DNA from: Pyramidobacter piscolens W5455
Lineage (GTDB): Bacteria; Synergistota; Synergistia; Synergistales; Dethiosulfovibrionaceae
DNA: 48,399 nucleotides
NCBI RefSeq assembly: GCF_000177335.1
Contig: NZ_ADFP01000123.1
Span: 1 to 48,399 of the forward strand
Direction of reading: 5' to 3'
The translations under genes and the position numbers were made by a program. The notes beneath the pieces were generated by a model. It ran no database searches and was not told where the DNA came from. It was given only the letters and a program-made list of their open reading frames with translations. Position 1 is the stretch's first letter; each line of letters begins with the position of its first letter. This document shows positions 1 to 7,250 of the stretch, piece by piece.

Positions 1-98
1 CTATATATGAGACGACGTCTGAATTTAGGGGCAAAAACAACATGATATTTGCAGTTCCAAGTCGTATGTGATAAAGTTTCATTGGCATTTTGTGCCAT
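1..98 (-). CDS. tnpA: IS200/IS605-family transposase TnpA, N-terminal fragment
   Basis: Only the first 32 codons lie in the window; the gene continues past the left edge. The translation begins MAQNANETLSHTTWN and continues CKYHVVFAPKFRRRLIY, which is the characteristic start of IS200-type Y1 (HUH) transposases (SHTxWNCKYHxVFAPKYRR). The ATG at 98 follows a GGGAG ribosome site about 8 bases upstream. The catalytic HUH and tyrosine motifs are outside the window, so activity cannot be judged. The surrounding 250 bases are visibly more AT-rich than the dipeptidase gene next to them, consistent with an acquired element. Confidence 0.85.
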   Translation of the reverse strand, partial: MAQNANETLSHTTWNCKYHVVFAPKFRRRLIY

Positions 99-218
99 TT
101 CTAAGCTCCCTTCGATTATTTCGGATACGGTTGCCAGCCACTTCTATCATAATCCCAGGGAGCATTTCTTTCACTTCGATAAAAAACAAAATACTTAACC
201 ATAGCTTAAAGCTTCCTG

Positions 219-241
219 AACCCCCGGCACAGCCGGGGGTT
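219..241. terminator. Left-end hairpin of the IS200-like element
   Basis: AACCCCCGGC, a 3-base ACA loop, then GCCGGGGGTT, followed by TT and CTTT. It reads as an intrinsic terminator on the plus strand and is also the kind of subterminal hairpin found in IS200 left ends. Confidence 0.65.
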
Positions 242-256
242 TTCTTTGAACAAAAA

Positions 257-300
257 GAGGCCGAAGGCTGATGAAATCTGATTCATCAGCCTTCGGCCTC
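257..300. terminator. Bidirectional terminator after the first dipeptidase
   Basis: A perfect 19-bp stem (257-275 with 282-300) around a 6-base loop, flanked by A-rich sequence on the left, so transcripts from the minus strand end in U-rich sequence. It closes the operon that starts at 5413 on the minus strand. Confidence 0.85.
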
Positions 301-306
301 TTCGAA

Positions 307-322
307 TGTTCCACGTGGAACA
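307..322. promoter_or_regulatory. parS: parS-like site 1
   Basis: TGTTCCACGTGGAACA is a perfect 16-bp palindrome matching the ParB/Spo0J binding consensus TGTTNCACGTGNAACA. It is intergenic, between the dipeptidase stop at 362 and the terminator. The palindrome extends two bases on each side (305-324). Confidence 0.85.
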
Positions 323-361
323 TTGCTGTCAGGTTAATTCATGCCGTTTTTTCGGGGAGTT

Positions 362-2029
362 TTAGCGCCCGTTCTTCACGTCGTCGGCCATCGTGCCGCC
401 GAAATCGACGGCCTTGAGCCACGCGGGGTTGTAGCCGGGCTGCTTGATTTTGTTGTCTTCGACGTAGAAGGGCATTTGTCCGTACTTGGAGATCAGCTGC
501 GCGGCGAAGCCCCACCAATCCTTTTCCAGCGCCTTCATGTTGGTGGCGCAGTAGTTGGTCAGGAACGCCTTGGCCGCGGCGGGATCTTTGGCGTAGAGCT
601 CAAGCGCCAGTTTTTCGACGCCGGGCTGCGCGTCAAAATAACGCTGTTCGATCGTGGCCTTCTTGGCGCGGATCTCGGGGTACATCATGTCCCAGCGGTG
701 CTGCGCCCACTGCTGCACGAAGTTGAACGCCCACCAGGGGTTCTCCGTGTTGAAGTTGACGCGGTCGTTGTCGCCCCAGTTCTGCGGCAGTTCGGTGACG
801 CCGGCGTAGATGGGCGTGTAAACGGTCGTGTCGGGAGCGGCGAGGCCGAACCACAGCACGCCGCCGATCGCCGCGGGCAGGTCGGCGCGGGTCTGGCCGA
901 TGAAGCTGTACGAGCACTGAGGCACGGCGATAGCGCGTTCCCAGGAAGCCCATGCCTTGCGGTCTTCCATGTCGTGCTTGGGCTTCTGCGGACGGAAGCG
1001 GGCGGGCGAACCGAAGGGGCCGGCTGCCAGGCCTTTGGTCATGTCGTAGGGCGTTCCTTCGAGGTGATCGCTGTAGATCTTCTCCAGATCCTGAACGGTC
1101 AGCTTGTGATCGGGCTTGACCGAGAACGGATAATCCTGAAGGCCCGAGCCGGGCGTCAGTTTGAGGGAAGGCGCGACGATGTCGAAGGCCCGCCACTCGC
1201 GGCGCGAGCTGCCGAAGCTGTTCTTGGCCGCTTCGCCGTAGCTGCCGTTGTCGAAAATGTGTGAGAAGTTGAAGGGCTCGCCCTTCTTCCACCAGCCCAT
1301 TTCTTCGGCCAGCGCGGTGATGTTGGCGGAATACATGAAGTTGTCCTTGTCGTTGAAGTCGATCACGCCGAGGCGGGAACGGTTGGCGCCGACGAAGAAC
1401 TCGTCGTCGGGCACGCGGCGGGCCGCCCAGATGGCGCCCGGTTTGCCGCTGTCTTTCGTCCACAGCAGGCCGGCGCCGCAGATCTCGAAGACCCACAGTT
1501 CTTTGCCATCGCTGATGACCAGCCCCTCGCCGCCGTCGCCGTAGCCGTATTTTTCGGCCAGTTCGCCCATGACCTTGATCACTTCGCGGGCGGTCTTGCC
1601 GCGTTGCAGGCCGAGGGCCTCGAGGTTCTCGATGTAGAACAGGCCGCTGGCGCTCTGCACTTCGTCGCGGCCGGTCCACGTATGCTCGCCGATCATGACC
1701 TGATGCTCGTTGAGGAACGGATAGCCGATGTGGAAATACGTGTAGGTGCGCTCGGCCTGAGGGATCTGTCCGGCGACCGTCAGCGAACGGCCGGGACGGC
1801 TGTCCATGCAGGAGACGATCTTGACGTCGACCATTTCGCCGGGCTGGTGCTCGCCGCCGGGCACCACGCGCACGCGGGCGTCGTACCAGCTGTCGCAGGT
1901 ATGGGCGACGAGGATCGAACCGTCGGCGGTGGCCTTCGGGCCGACGCCCATGGGCGTGCAGGCGACCGACGCCGAAGCGGCGGCCAGCAGCGCGGCGCTA
2001 GCGAAAAGCGTTGCGGAAATGCGTTTCAT
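362..2029 (-). CDS. Secreted C69-family dipeptidase (copy 1)
   Basis: 555 aa, Ntn-hydrolase dipeptidase of peptidase family C69 (PepD family), which cleaves dipeptides from the N-terminal side. The signal peptide ends S-V-A directly before Cys24, and CTPMGVGPKATADGS is the family's nucleophile segment (Cys followed by a glycine-rich strand and DGS). The C-terminal block PGYxxxWLxxVDFGG is shared with copies at 7251 and 13156. Start at 2029 is supported by AGGAGG 8 bases upstream. It is the last gene of the minus-strand operon 5413-362, following the M14 hydrolase by 33 bases. Family assignment is firm; actual substrates are unknown. Confidence 0.93.
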   Translation of the reverse strand: MKRISATLFASAALLAAASASVACTPMGVGPKATADGSILVAHTCDSWYDARVRVVPGGEHQPGEMVDVKIVSCMDSRPGRSLTVAGQIPQAERTYTYFHIGYPFLNEHQVMIGEHTWTGRDEVQSASGLFYIENLEALGLQRGKTAREVIKVMGELAEKYGYGDGGEGLVISDGKELWVFEICGAGLLWTKDSGKPGAIWAARRVPDDEFFVGANRSRLGVIDFNDKDNFMYSANITALAEEMGWWKKGEPFNFSHIFDNGSYGEAAKNSFGSSRREWRAFDIVAPSLKLTPGSGLQDYPFSVKPDHKLTVQDLEKIYSDHLEGTPYDMTKGLAAGPFGSPARFRPQKPKHDMEDRKAWASWERAIAVPQCSYSFIGQTRADLPAAIGGVLWFGLAAPDTTVYTPIYAGVTELPQNWGDNDRVNFNTENPWWAFNFVQQWAQHRWDMMYPEIRAKKATIEQRYFDAQPGVEKLALELYAKDPAAAKAFLTNYCATNMKALEKDWWGFAAQLISKYGQMPFYVEDNKIKQPGYNPAWLKAVDFGGTMADDVKNGR

Positions 2030-2062
2030 GTTCTTTTCCTCCTTGTGAATTGGTTTTGGGGC

Positions 2063-3232
2063 CTAATCGTAGTACAGACGACCCTTGGGAGCTTCGGCGG
2101 GATTGTGGAACAGGAATCCCAGTCCTTTCTCCATGATTTCGCCGTAACCGGGAACGCCTTCGATCAGAATGGTCTTGTCGGGATGGATCATGTTGTTGAC
2201 TTCGATCAGCGTCAGCACGGTCTGTACGTGTCGCGCCACGCGTTTTTCCGCCGGCCAGCCGTTCTCGTCGATGGGCGAGTAGAGCAGATGGTGCTCGCCG
2301 GCCTTCATGACGAAGCGGTCTTTGCCCGACATCGCCAGCTCTTCGTCGGTGATGCCGCGGATACGGTCGAGCATTGGCTCGGCCACTTCGCACAGATAAG
2401 ACGTGGCGTCGGAGTGGTCGCCGATCTCGCGGTGCGACAGGCCATGCAGGGCCTTGGGCGAGAATTCCATGCCGATGGGAACGTCGAACATCGTCGAGGT
2501 CAGCATCATCGAGGTCATGGCGCCGACGTCCTGTCCTTTTTCGTGCACGACCATCGTGTTCTCGACGGGATATTCCAGCTCGGCTTCGTGGAAGTCCATC
2601 GTCATGTCGACGTGTTCTTGGCGGATCAGCTGCATGGCAGCGTAATTCGTGCGTTCCGTGAGCAGCCCGTTGGCGCGCCCAGGCCAGGCGCGGTTGGCGT
2701 TGCGGATGTCCATGTAGGCCAGGTTCTGGCCGCTGGGGTAGTGGATGTACACTTCGGGATCGGGCCACGAGTCGAGAGGATTGCTGGCGCGGTCTCCGAA
2801 GCGCCAGCGTTTGACGCCCCAGTCCGTTTTGACGTGAGTGAAGCGGGGATAGGCTTCGCCCAGACGCGTGAGCGTCGAGCCGCTGGTGTTCAGGCGGTCG
2901 ATGACGATCACCTGTCCCTGCGTGACCTTGACGTTTTCCGTGAAGGCCTGGGCCGACATGTTGGCGACCGGCTCTTCGGGATGCGTGCCGCCGATGATCA
3001 GAATCGTGCCGCCGGGCACGCCGCTGTCGAAGAAGTACACGTTGGCGTCGTTGACGGAGCCTTTGAGGCCGCCTTCGGGGTAATAATCGCTCAGCTTTTT
3101 GACCTGCGTCAGCGCCGCGCTGGGCACGACCGGTTCCTTGAATTCGCGGTGCTCCTTGAAGAGCATGCCCGCGGTGGCGGCCGCCGCTCCGGCGACGACG
3201 AGAGCAAGGCATTTTACGGCTTTCAGATTCAT
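2063..3232 (-). CDS. Succinylglutamate desuccinylase/aspartoacylase-like M14 metallohydrolase, exported
   Basis: 389 aa. The fold class is zinc carboxypeptidase M14 in its AstE/AspA branch, which removes acyl groups from N-acyl amino acids. Visible motifs: GGTHPEEP with His84 and Glu87 as the HxxE zinc pair, NRAWPGR in the substrate-binding region, and the MDFHEAELEYP segment that supplies the third ligand. Residues 1-25 form a hydrophobic export or anchor segment, which the cytoplasmic AstE and AspA enzymes lack, so this copy probably works in the periplasm. Start has GGAGGGGG just upstream. It lies 16 bases after the 54-aa membrane protein and before the C69 dipeptidase, suggesting that acylated amino acids or small peptides are processed here. 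The exact substrate is inferred, not shown. Confidence 0.8.
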   Translation of the reverse strand: MNLKAVKCLALVVAGAAAATAGMLFKEHREFKEPVVPSAALTQVKKLSDYYPEGGLKGSVNDANVYFFDSGVPGGTILIIGGTHPEEPVANMSAQAFTENVKVTQGQVIVIDRLNTSGSTLTRLGEAYPRFTHVKTDWGVKRWRFGDRASNPLDSWPDPEVYIHYPSGQNLAYMDIRNANRAWPGRANGLLTERTNYAAMQLIRQEHVDMTMDFHEAELEYPVENTMVVHEKGQDVGAMTSMMLTSTMFDVPIGMEFSPKALHGLSHREIGDHSDATSYLCEVAEPMLDRIRGITDEELAMSGKDRFVMKAGEHHLLYSPIDENGWPAEKRVARHVQTVLTLIEVNNMIHPDKTILIEGVPGYGEIMEKGLGFLFHNPAEAPKGRLYYD

Positions 3233-3248
3233 TGCGCGCCCCCTCCTT

Positions 3249-3413
3249 TTACTTGAGGCGCAGAAGGCGCAGTACGAAGGGCATCATGATGATGCTGTAA
3301 AGCACGGCTTTCTGCGGATCTTTCGTTTTGACGAAGTTCATGACCACCGCCAGCAGGAAGAACGCGGCGATCCCGTAATACAGCCACATAACGATATTGT
3401 TCAGCATGATCAT
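3249..3413 (-). CDS. 54-aa single-pass membrane protein
   Basis: Small ORF starting ATG ATC ATG CTG AAC, with GGAGG 9 bases ahead that overlaps the 3' end of the permease gene, and a TAA stop 16 bases before the M14 gene. The product begins MIMLNNIVMWLYYGIAAFF, has one clear hydrophobic span (about residues 5-26), a charged NFVKTKDPQK linker, and a second weakly hydrophobic stretch ending RLLRLK. No known family recognised. Its position between permease and hydrolase with tight spacing and a good ribosome site argues that it is real, perhaps a small accessory subunit of the permease. Confidence 0.7.
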   Translation of the reverse strand: MIMLNNIVMWLYYGIAAFFLLAVVMNFVKTKDPQKAVLYSIIMMPFVLRLLRLK

Positions 3414-3419
3414 GATCGA

Positions 3420-4754
3420 CTAACCTCCAATCACAGCGGCGAGCTCTTTGCTGTACACCATGCAGGCCGTGCAGACGGCGAGGATGAAGAGCATGGGGAC
3501 CAGCGCGGTCTTGACGAAACCGCCCCAGTAACTTCCCTTGTAGTCAAGCTCCATGACCGCCGCGCGCCCGACCACCGCGGTGGGCGGCAGACAGTCGCCG
3601 ACGGGCCACATCACCGACCAGGTGGAAAGCGACACGATCGGGTCGAGCCCGAGCATGTTGAACAGCATGATCAGCGGCACGCCGAACAGCGGCGCGACGG
3701 CGTACTGGAGCACGCCTTCGGAAAGCGGCAGGATGATCCACAGCGTGGCGAACAGCACCGTCAGCGGCAGCGTCACCACCATCAGCGACAGCAGCCCGCG
3801 GGCGCCGCTCAGCGCCAGCACCTGGATCAGCGTGCCGACGACGACCATCGCGCCGACCAGGCCGAGCAGGTTCTCGACCGTCTGACGGGCGACCGCGAAG
3901 ATGCGCAGGCGAATGGGGCTCAGCACGATGACGGAAAGAGCCGAGATCATGAACACCAGCGGCAGGCCGAGGACGGGGAAGTTGAAGGGGAACGCGCGTC
4001 CGGCGATGACCAGACCGACCAGCACCACGAAGGGAATGACGGCTTTCTGCCAATTCCATCCGGCCGGAGCTTCGGGCAGTTCCTTCAGCGCCTGCTCCAC
4101 GTCGATCGGTTTACCGCGCCCGGCCAGCCAGAAGGTGGAGAACAAAGCGCCGACGATCGACATCAGCGCCAGCGGCGCGCCGAATCCGACGTAGGGCATG
4201 TTCGCGCCGGCGGCCGCCATCATGGCCCACAGGTTGATGGGCGGGCAGGCTGCGCTCATGGCCGCGAGCAGGAAGATTAACGCCACGCGGCGGTCTTCGG
4301 AGACGCCCATAGTCATCAACACCGAACCGACCAGAGAGCCGACCGTCAGCACCGTCGTCGCTCCCGAACCGGTGATGGCGCCGGGAACCAGCATCAGGAC
4401 CGTAAGGAAGAGCAGGCAGACGAAACGGTGCGCGTGGAAGCTGCGCACGATGCAGCGCACGATGTAGGCCACGCCGCCCGACTCCTTGTAGAGCATCATG
4501 AAAAACGTGGCCGTCAGGAAGGTCAGGCACACGTCGAAGTAAGTGAAGGAACCTTCGACCACGTGACGGATCATTTCCACGAAGGGAAGGGGCGAGCGGG
4601 GGTCGACGCCCTTCGGAAGCAGCGCGTGCACCGCCAGCCCGACCAGGGCCGAGAGGAACATGGACAGCTCCGTGCTTATCTTCATTTTCTTGCCGATGGC
4701 GAACGCTACGACGACCGCAGCCAGCACCAGCGAAGAATGGACAAACATAGTCAT
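3420..4754 (-). CDS. DctM-like (IT superfamily) permease
   Basis: 444 aa, about 11-12 hydrophobic segments. Two repeats carry the family's helix-breaking motifs: ITGSGATT and ACPPINLWA in the first half, and VGDCLPPTAVVGR in the second. This resembles the large permease of TRAP transporters (DctM) and related ion-coupled carboxylate carriers. No DctQ-sized small subunit or DctP binding protein is adjacent; instead there is a DUF6305 protein upstream and a 54-aa membrane protein downstream. Start at 4754 chosen because AAGGA lies about 11 bases upstream; ATG 4748 or TTG 4760 are possible. Substrate unknown; an organic acid or N-acyl amino acid is plausible from the neighbouring hydrolases. Confidence 0.75.
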   Translation of the reverse strand: MTMFVHSSLVLAAVVVAFAIGKKMKISTELSMFLSALVGLAVHALLPKGVDPRSPLPFVEMIRHVVEGSFTYFDVCLTFLTATFFMMLYKESGGVAYIVRCIVRSFHAHRFVCLLFLTVLMLVPGAITGSGATTVLTVGSLVGSVLMTMGVSEDRRVALIFLLAAMSAACPPINLWAMMAAAGANMPYVGFGAPLALMSIVGALFSTFWLAGRGKPIDVEQALKELPEAPAGWNWQKAVIPFVVLVGLVIAGRAFPFNFPVLGLPLVFMISALSVIVLSPIRLRIFAVARQTVENLLGLVGAMVVVGTLIQVLALSGARGLLSLMVVTLPLTVLFATLWIILPLSEGVLQYAVAPLFGVPLIMLFNMLGLDPIVSLSTWSVMWPVGDCLPPTAVVGRAAVMELDYKGSYWGGFVKTALVPMLFILAVCTACMVYSKELAAVIGG

Positions 4755-4810
4755 TGACAAATACGTCCTTTCAACGGAAAAAATTTAAATGGAAAAGAGC
4801 GCGGAAAAAT

Positions 4811-4848
4811 AAGGCGTTCCAGCGGCGAACAGGCTGCGGGAACGCCTT
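4811..4848 (-). terminator. Hairpin between DUF6305 gene and permease
   Basis: AAGGCGTTCC pairs with GGAACGCCTT; on the minus strand it is followed by ATTTTT. It starts 5 bases after the DUF6305 stop. Such hairpins after binding-protein genes let the first gene be expressed above the membrane genes. Confidence 0.7.
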
Positions 4849-4852
4849 TGCC

Positions 4853-5413
4853 TTATTCGGCGGCCTTCAGCGCGGGGCCGATGGCCAGAGCGTCCTTGAC
4901 GACAAGCAGAGGCTTGTTGTGCTCCCGGGCATACTTGGTGAAGAAACCGTCGCTGTCGCTGTCGGTGACGACGAGAATCACGTCGGCGTCCTTCATGACA
5001 GCCTCGATGGAAGCGGCGTCGGAATTGTCGGTGCGGCGGGCCATGCCTTCGATGTGAGCTCCGATCACGGTCATGCCGAGCTTCTTGGCTTCGGCGATCA
5101 GTTCGGTGCAGCGGGCGATTTCGTTTTCAACGTTGGTACCGGCGGCGCCCATCCCTTTCATGCTGGTGCCGGAAGTGACGATCAGCGTCTTGGCGTTGGC
5201 GGCGGCCAGCTTGTCGGCGGTGAGCTTGTTGTCGTGATTGGCCGCAATCTTGGACTGCATGGCGGACATGTGCACCATAACGGCGCCGGGGCTCTGGCCG
5301 CAGGTGGTGACGATGAAGGGAGCGTTCAGCTTGGGGACTTCCACGGCGAACGCGAAGCTGCCCAGCACGCCGATGGCGAGCAGGGCGACAAAAACGGCGG
5401 ATAACTTTTTCAT
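4853..5413 (-). CDS. DUF6305-family secreted protein (copy 1)
   Basis: 186 aa with a signal peptide (residues 1-23, ending A-F-A). The mature part alternates strands and helices like a Rossmann-type fold: TLIVTSGTS, TELIAEAKKLGMTVIGAH, ARRTDNSD, ADVILVVTDSDSDGFFT. It shares the blocks GQS, EIxRCxExIAEAKK, RRxxNS and DG(F/Y)FT with the gene at 37934, so the two are paralogues; I recognise them as DUF6305. Function is not established. As the first gene of the operon, followed by a terminator-like hairpin and then a permease, a role as an abundant periplasmic partner of that permease is a reasonable inference. CGGGAGG supports the start. Confidence 0.75.
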   Translation of the reverse strand: MKKLSAVFVALLAIGVLGSFAFAVEVPKLNAPFIVTTCGQSPGAVMVHMSAMQSKIAANHDNKLTADKLAAANAKTLIVTSGTSMKGMGAAGTNVENEIARCTELIAEAKKLGMTVIGAHIEGMARRTDNSDAASIEAVMKDADVILVVTDSDSDGFFTKYAREHNKPLLVVKDALAIGPALKAAE

Positions 5414-5448
5414 GAAAAAACCTCCCGTAAAATTAAATGGCGAAGCAA

Positions 5449-5499
5449 CTGAACGATTCAGCCCGTTTTTTCCTGCGGAAGCGGCGCTGAATCGTTCAG
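5449..5499. terminator. Hairpin between second dipeptidase and DUF6305 gene
   Basis: CTGAACGATTCAGC pairs perfectly with GCTGAATCGTTCAG (14 bp) around a 23-base loop. It lies 15 bases after the dipeptidase stop at 5514. There is no good U-run after it on the minus strand, so it may protect the 3' end rather than stop transcription. Confidence 0.55.
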
Positions 5500-5513
5500 A
5501 CGTTTCCGAATGC

Positions 5514-7115
5514 TTAACTCTTCTTGTTGTTGATGTACTTGGTGATCAGCGTTCTGTTCAGCTGATGCCAGGCTTTTTCGGCCTTGTCCATGCAGTCGAT
5601 GGTGAAATCGGTGACCATCTTGCCGGCGGCGGCGGGATCCTTCTTGTAGAGCTCGGCGCCTTCCTTGTCGATACGGGCCGTCTCCTCGAAGAAGCTCTTC
5701 TCGAGGGGGGCGCGCACGGCTCCGAGGTCCGCCATGGCCTCGGCGTAGCGTTTCAAGACGAGGTCGTCGGCGAGCATGAACGTCCACTGGGCGGATTCGG
5801 GCGTGTAGCTGTCGCGGTCAAACTGACGCCAGCTGGCTTTTGTGTCGGTGGCGCCGCAGTAGATGGGGACGTAGCAGGTGGTGTGGGGCGCGTCGAAGCC
5901 GAACCAGAGGATCGTGCTCAACGGCTTGGGCATGCCGGCGCGGGTCTGGGCGACGAAGCTGTAAGCGCAGTTGATCACCGAGACCGGGCGGCTGTAGTTC
6001 ATCTTCAGCAGCGCGCGCATGTCGCGGCTGGGGAACGGCGAAGCCAGAGGGCTTTTGACGAGCTTGCCGTCCTTGCGGATGAACCATTCGTCGGCGTCGT
6101 ACATATCGAACTGCGTGCCGTCGTGATGGCTGCGCAGCATCGCCTGCACGTCCTGCACGGAGAGTTTCCGGCTAGGCTTGACGGCGAAGGGGTAGGACGT
6201 CGCTTCCGCCAGCGGATCCCATTCGCGCTCGGGGTCGAGACGGCGGTACAGCGAGTAGAGACGGTTGCGGACCCAGTCGGACGACAGCGCCCAGCCGCCC
6301 GTGTAGGGCGCGTAGGCTTTCGCCCAGTTGAAGGGGACGCCGCTTGCGGGATCCCACCAGCCCATGTCGATGGCGAACTGACGGTAGTCCTTGGAGGCCA
6401 TGAAATTGTCCGTGTCTTCGGGGCGGACTTCCTGGATGCGGGCCACGTTGCAGGTGATCAGCACCATGTCGTCGGGGACGCGCTGGGCGACCCAGTACGC
6501 GCCGGGCTTGCCGCTTTCGGGGGTCCACATCATGCCGGAAGCGCGGATCTCGAACAGCCAGGCTTCCTTGCCGTCGGCGATGGTCAGGCTTTCGCCTTCG
6601 AAATCGCAGGAGCCGAGGAAGCCGTACTTTTCCGCCAGAGAGCCGATCAGGGCGATGGCTTCGCGGGCGGTTTTGGCGCGCTGCAGGGCGAGGACTTCGA
6701 GCTGCTCGATCGTCAGGATGGCGCGCGCGTCCGGGCGGAACGTCTTCATTTCCACCTTCTGGGCGAACGTGCTTTCGCCGATCGCCAGACCGTATTCGTT
6801 CATGAAGGGGTAACCGACGTGGAAATAACCGTAGGTTTCCGGGGCCTGGGGGATTTCGCCGATCCTCGTGAGTTCGGCGGATTCGTCGTTGGTGATGTTC
6901 CAGAAAACGGGCGTCATCTCGCCGTCGGCATGCTTGCCGCCGGGGATGAAGCGCACCCGCGCGTCGTAGAACGCGCCGTCCGCGGTATGGGAAGTGATGA
7001 CGGAACCGTCGGCGGAGGCTTTCGCTCCGACGACCACGTCGGTGCAGGCCGAAGCCGCTCCGGCGAGAAGCATGGCGCCAAGTACGCTGGAAATAACGGT
7101 GCGCTTTGCTCGCAT
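5514..7115 (-). CDS. Secreted C69-family dipeptidase (copy 2, divergent)
   Basis: 533 aa. The signal peptide ends A-S-A before Cys24, and CTDVVVGAKASADGS is the C69 nucleophile segment. Further family blocks: GEIPQAPETYGYFHVGYPFMN, the EQLEVLALQRAKTAREAI helix, and WFGFDAPHTTCYVPIYCG. It lacks the C-terminal PGYxxxWLxxVDFG tail found in copies 1, 3 and 4 and has different residues after Cys (TDVV against TPMG), so its specificity probably differs. CAAGGAGG sits 9 bases before the ATG. Located between copy 3 and the DUF6305 operon on the same strand, with hairpins on both sides. Confidence 0.92.
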   Translation of the reverse strand: MRAKRTVISSVLGAMLLAGAASACTDVVVGAKASADGSVITSHTADGAFYDARVRFIPGGKHADGEMTPVFWNITNDESAELTRIGEIPQAPETYGYFHVGYPFMNEYGLAIGESTFAQKVEMKTFRPDARAILTIEQLEVLALQRAKTAREAIALIGSLAEKYGFLGSCDFEGESLTIADGKEAWLFEIRASGMMWTPESGKPGAYWVAQRVPDDMVLITCNVARIQEVRPEDTDNFMASKDYRQFAIDMGWWDPASGVPFNWAKAYAPYTGGWALSSDWVRNRLYSLYRRLDPEREWDPLAEATSYPFAVKPSRKLSVQDVQAMLRSHHDGTQFDMYDADEWFIRKDGKLVKSPLASPFPSRDMRALLKMNYSRPVSVINCAYSFVAQTRAGMPKPLSTILWFGFDAPHTTCYVPIYCGATDTKASWRQFDRDSYTPESAQWTFMLADDLVLKRYAEAMADLGAVRAPLEKSFFEETARIDKEGAELYKKDPAAAGKMVTDFTIDCMDKAEKAWHQLNRTLITKYINNKKS

Positions 7116-7171
7116 GGTTCTTTACCTCCTTGTGATGGGTCAGACGTTCGAATTCTCCGTTTTACGAGACG

Positions 7172-7226
7172 AAAAGCCGGCGGAGCCCTTTTGCGCCGGG
7201 AGCGGAAAAGAGCCCCGCCGGCTTTT
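7172..7226 (-). terminator. Terminator after third dipeptidase
   Basis: AAAAGCCGGCGG pairs with CCGCCGGCTTTT across a GC-rich loop, so it is bidirectional in appearance. It follows the stop of the dipeptidase that ends at 7251 on the minus strand. Confidence 0.75.
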
Positions 7227-7250
7227 TAACGCTGGTGCGGAAGCGAAAAG

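Larger units (their letters stand above)
1..250 (-). mobile_element. Left end of an IS200/IS605-type insertion sequence (partial)
   Basis: The region holds the TnpA start (98 and below), about 120 bases of AT-rich leader, and the hairpin at 219-241. IS200-type elements have no terminal inverted repeats; they carry a strong hairpin near the left end that also insulates tnpA from outside transcription, and the hairpin here fits that role. The exact boundary is not visible; I place it just outside the hairpin, before the terminator at 257. The short plus-strand ORF through this region is not a gene. Confidence 0.65.

Noticed and set aside
68-271. A 67-residue plus-strand ORF near the left edge.
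   Set aside because: It runs antisense to the transposase start and through the IS hairpin and terminator; no ribosome site.
4754-5404. Plus-strand ORF opposite the DUF6305 gene.
   Set aside because: Glycine- and histidine-rich shadow of the minus-strand gene, with no ribosome site.
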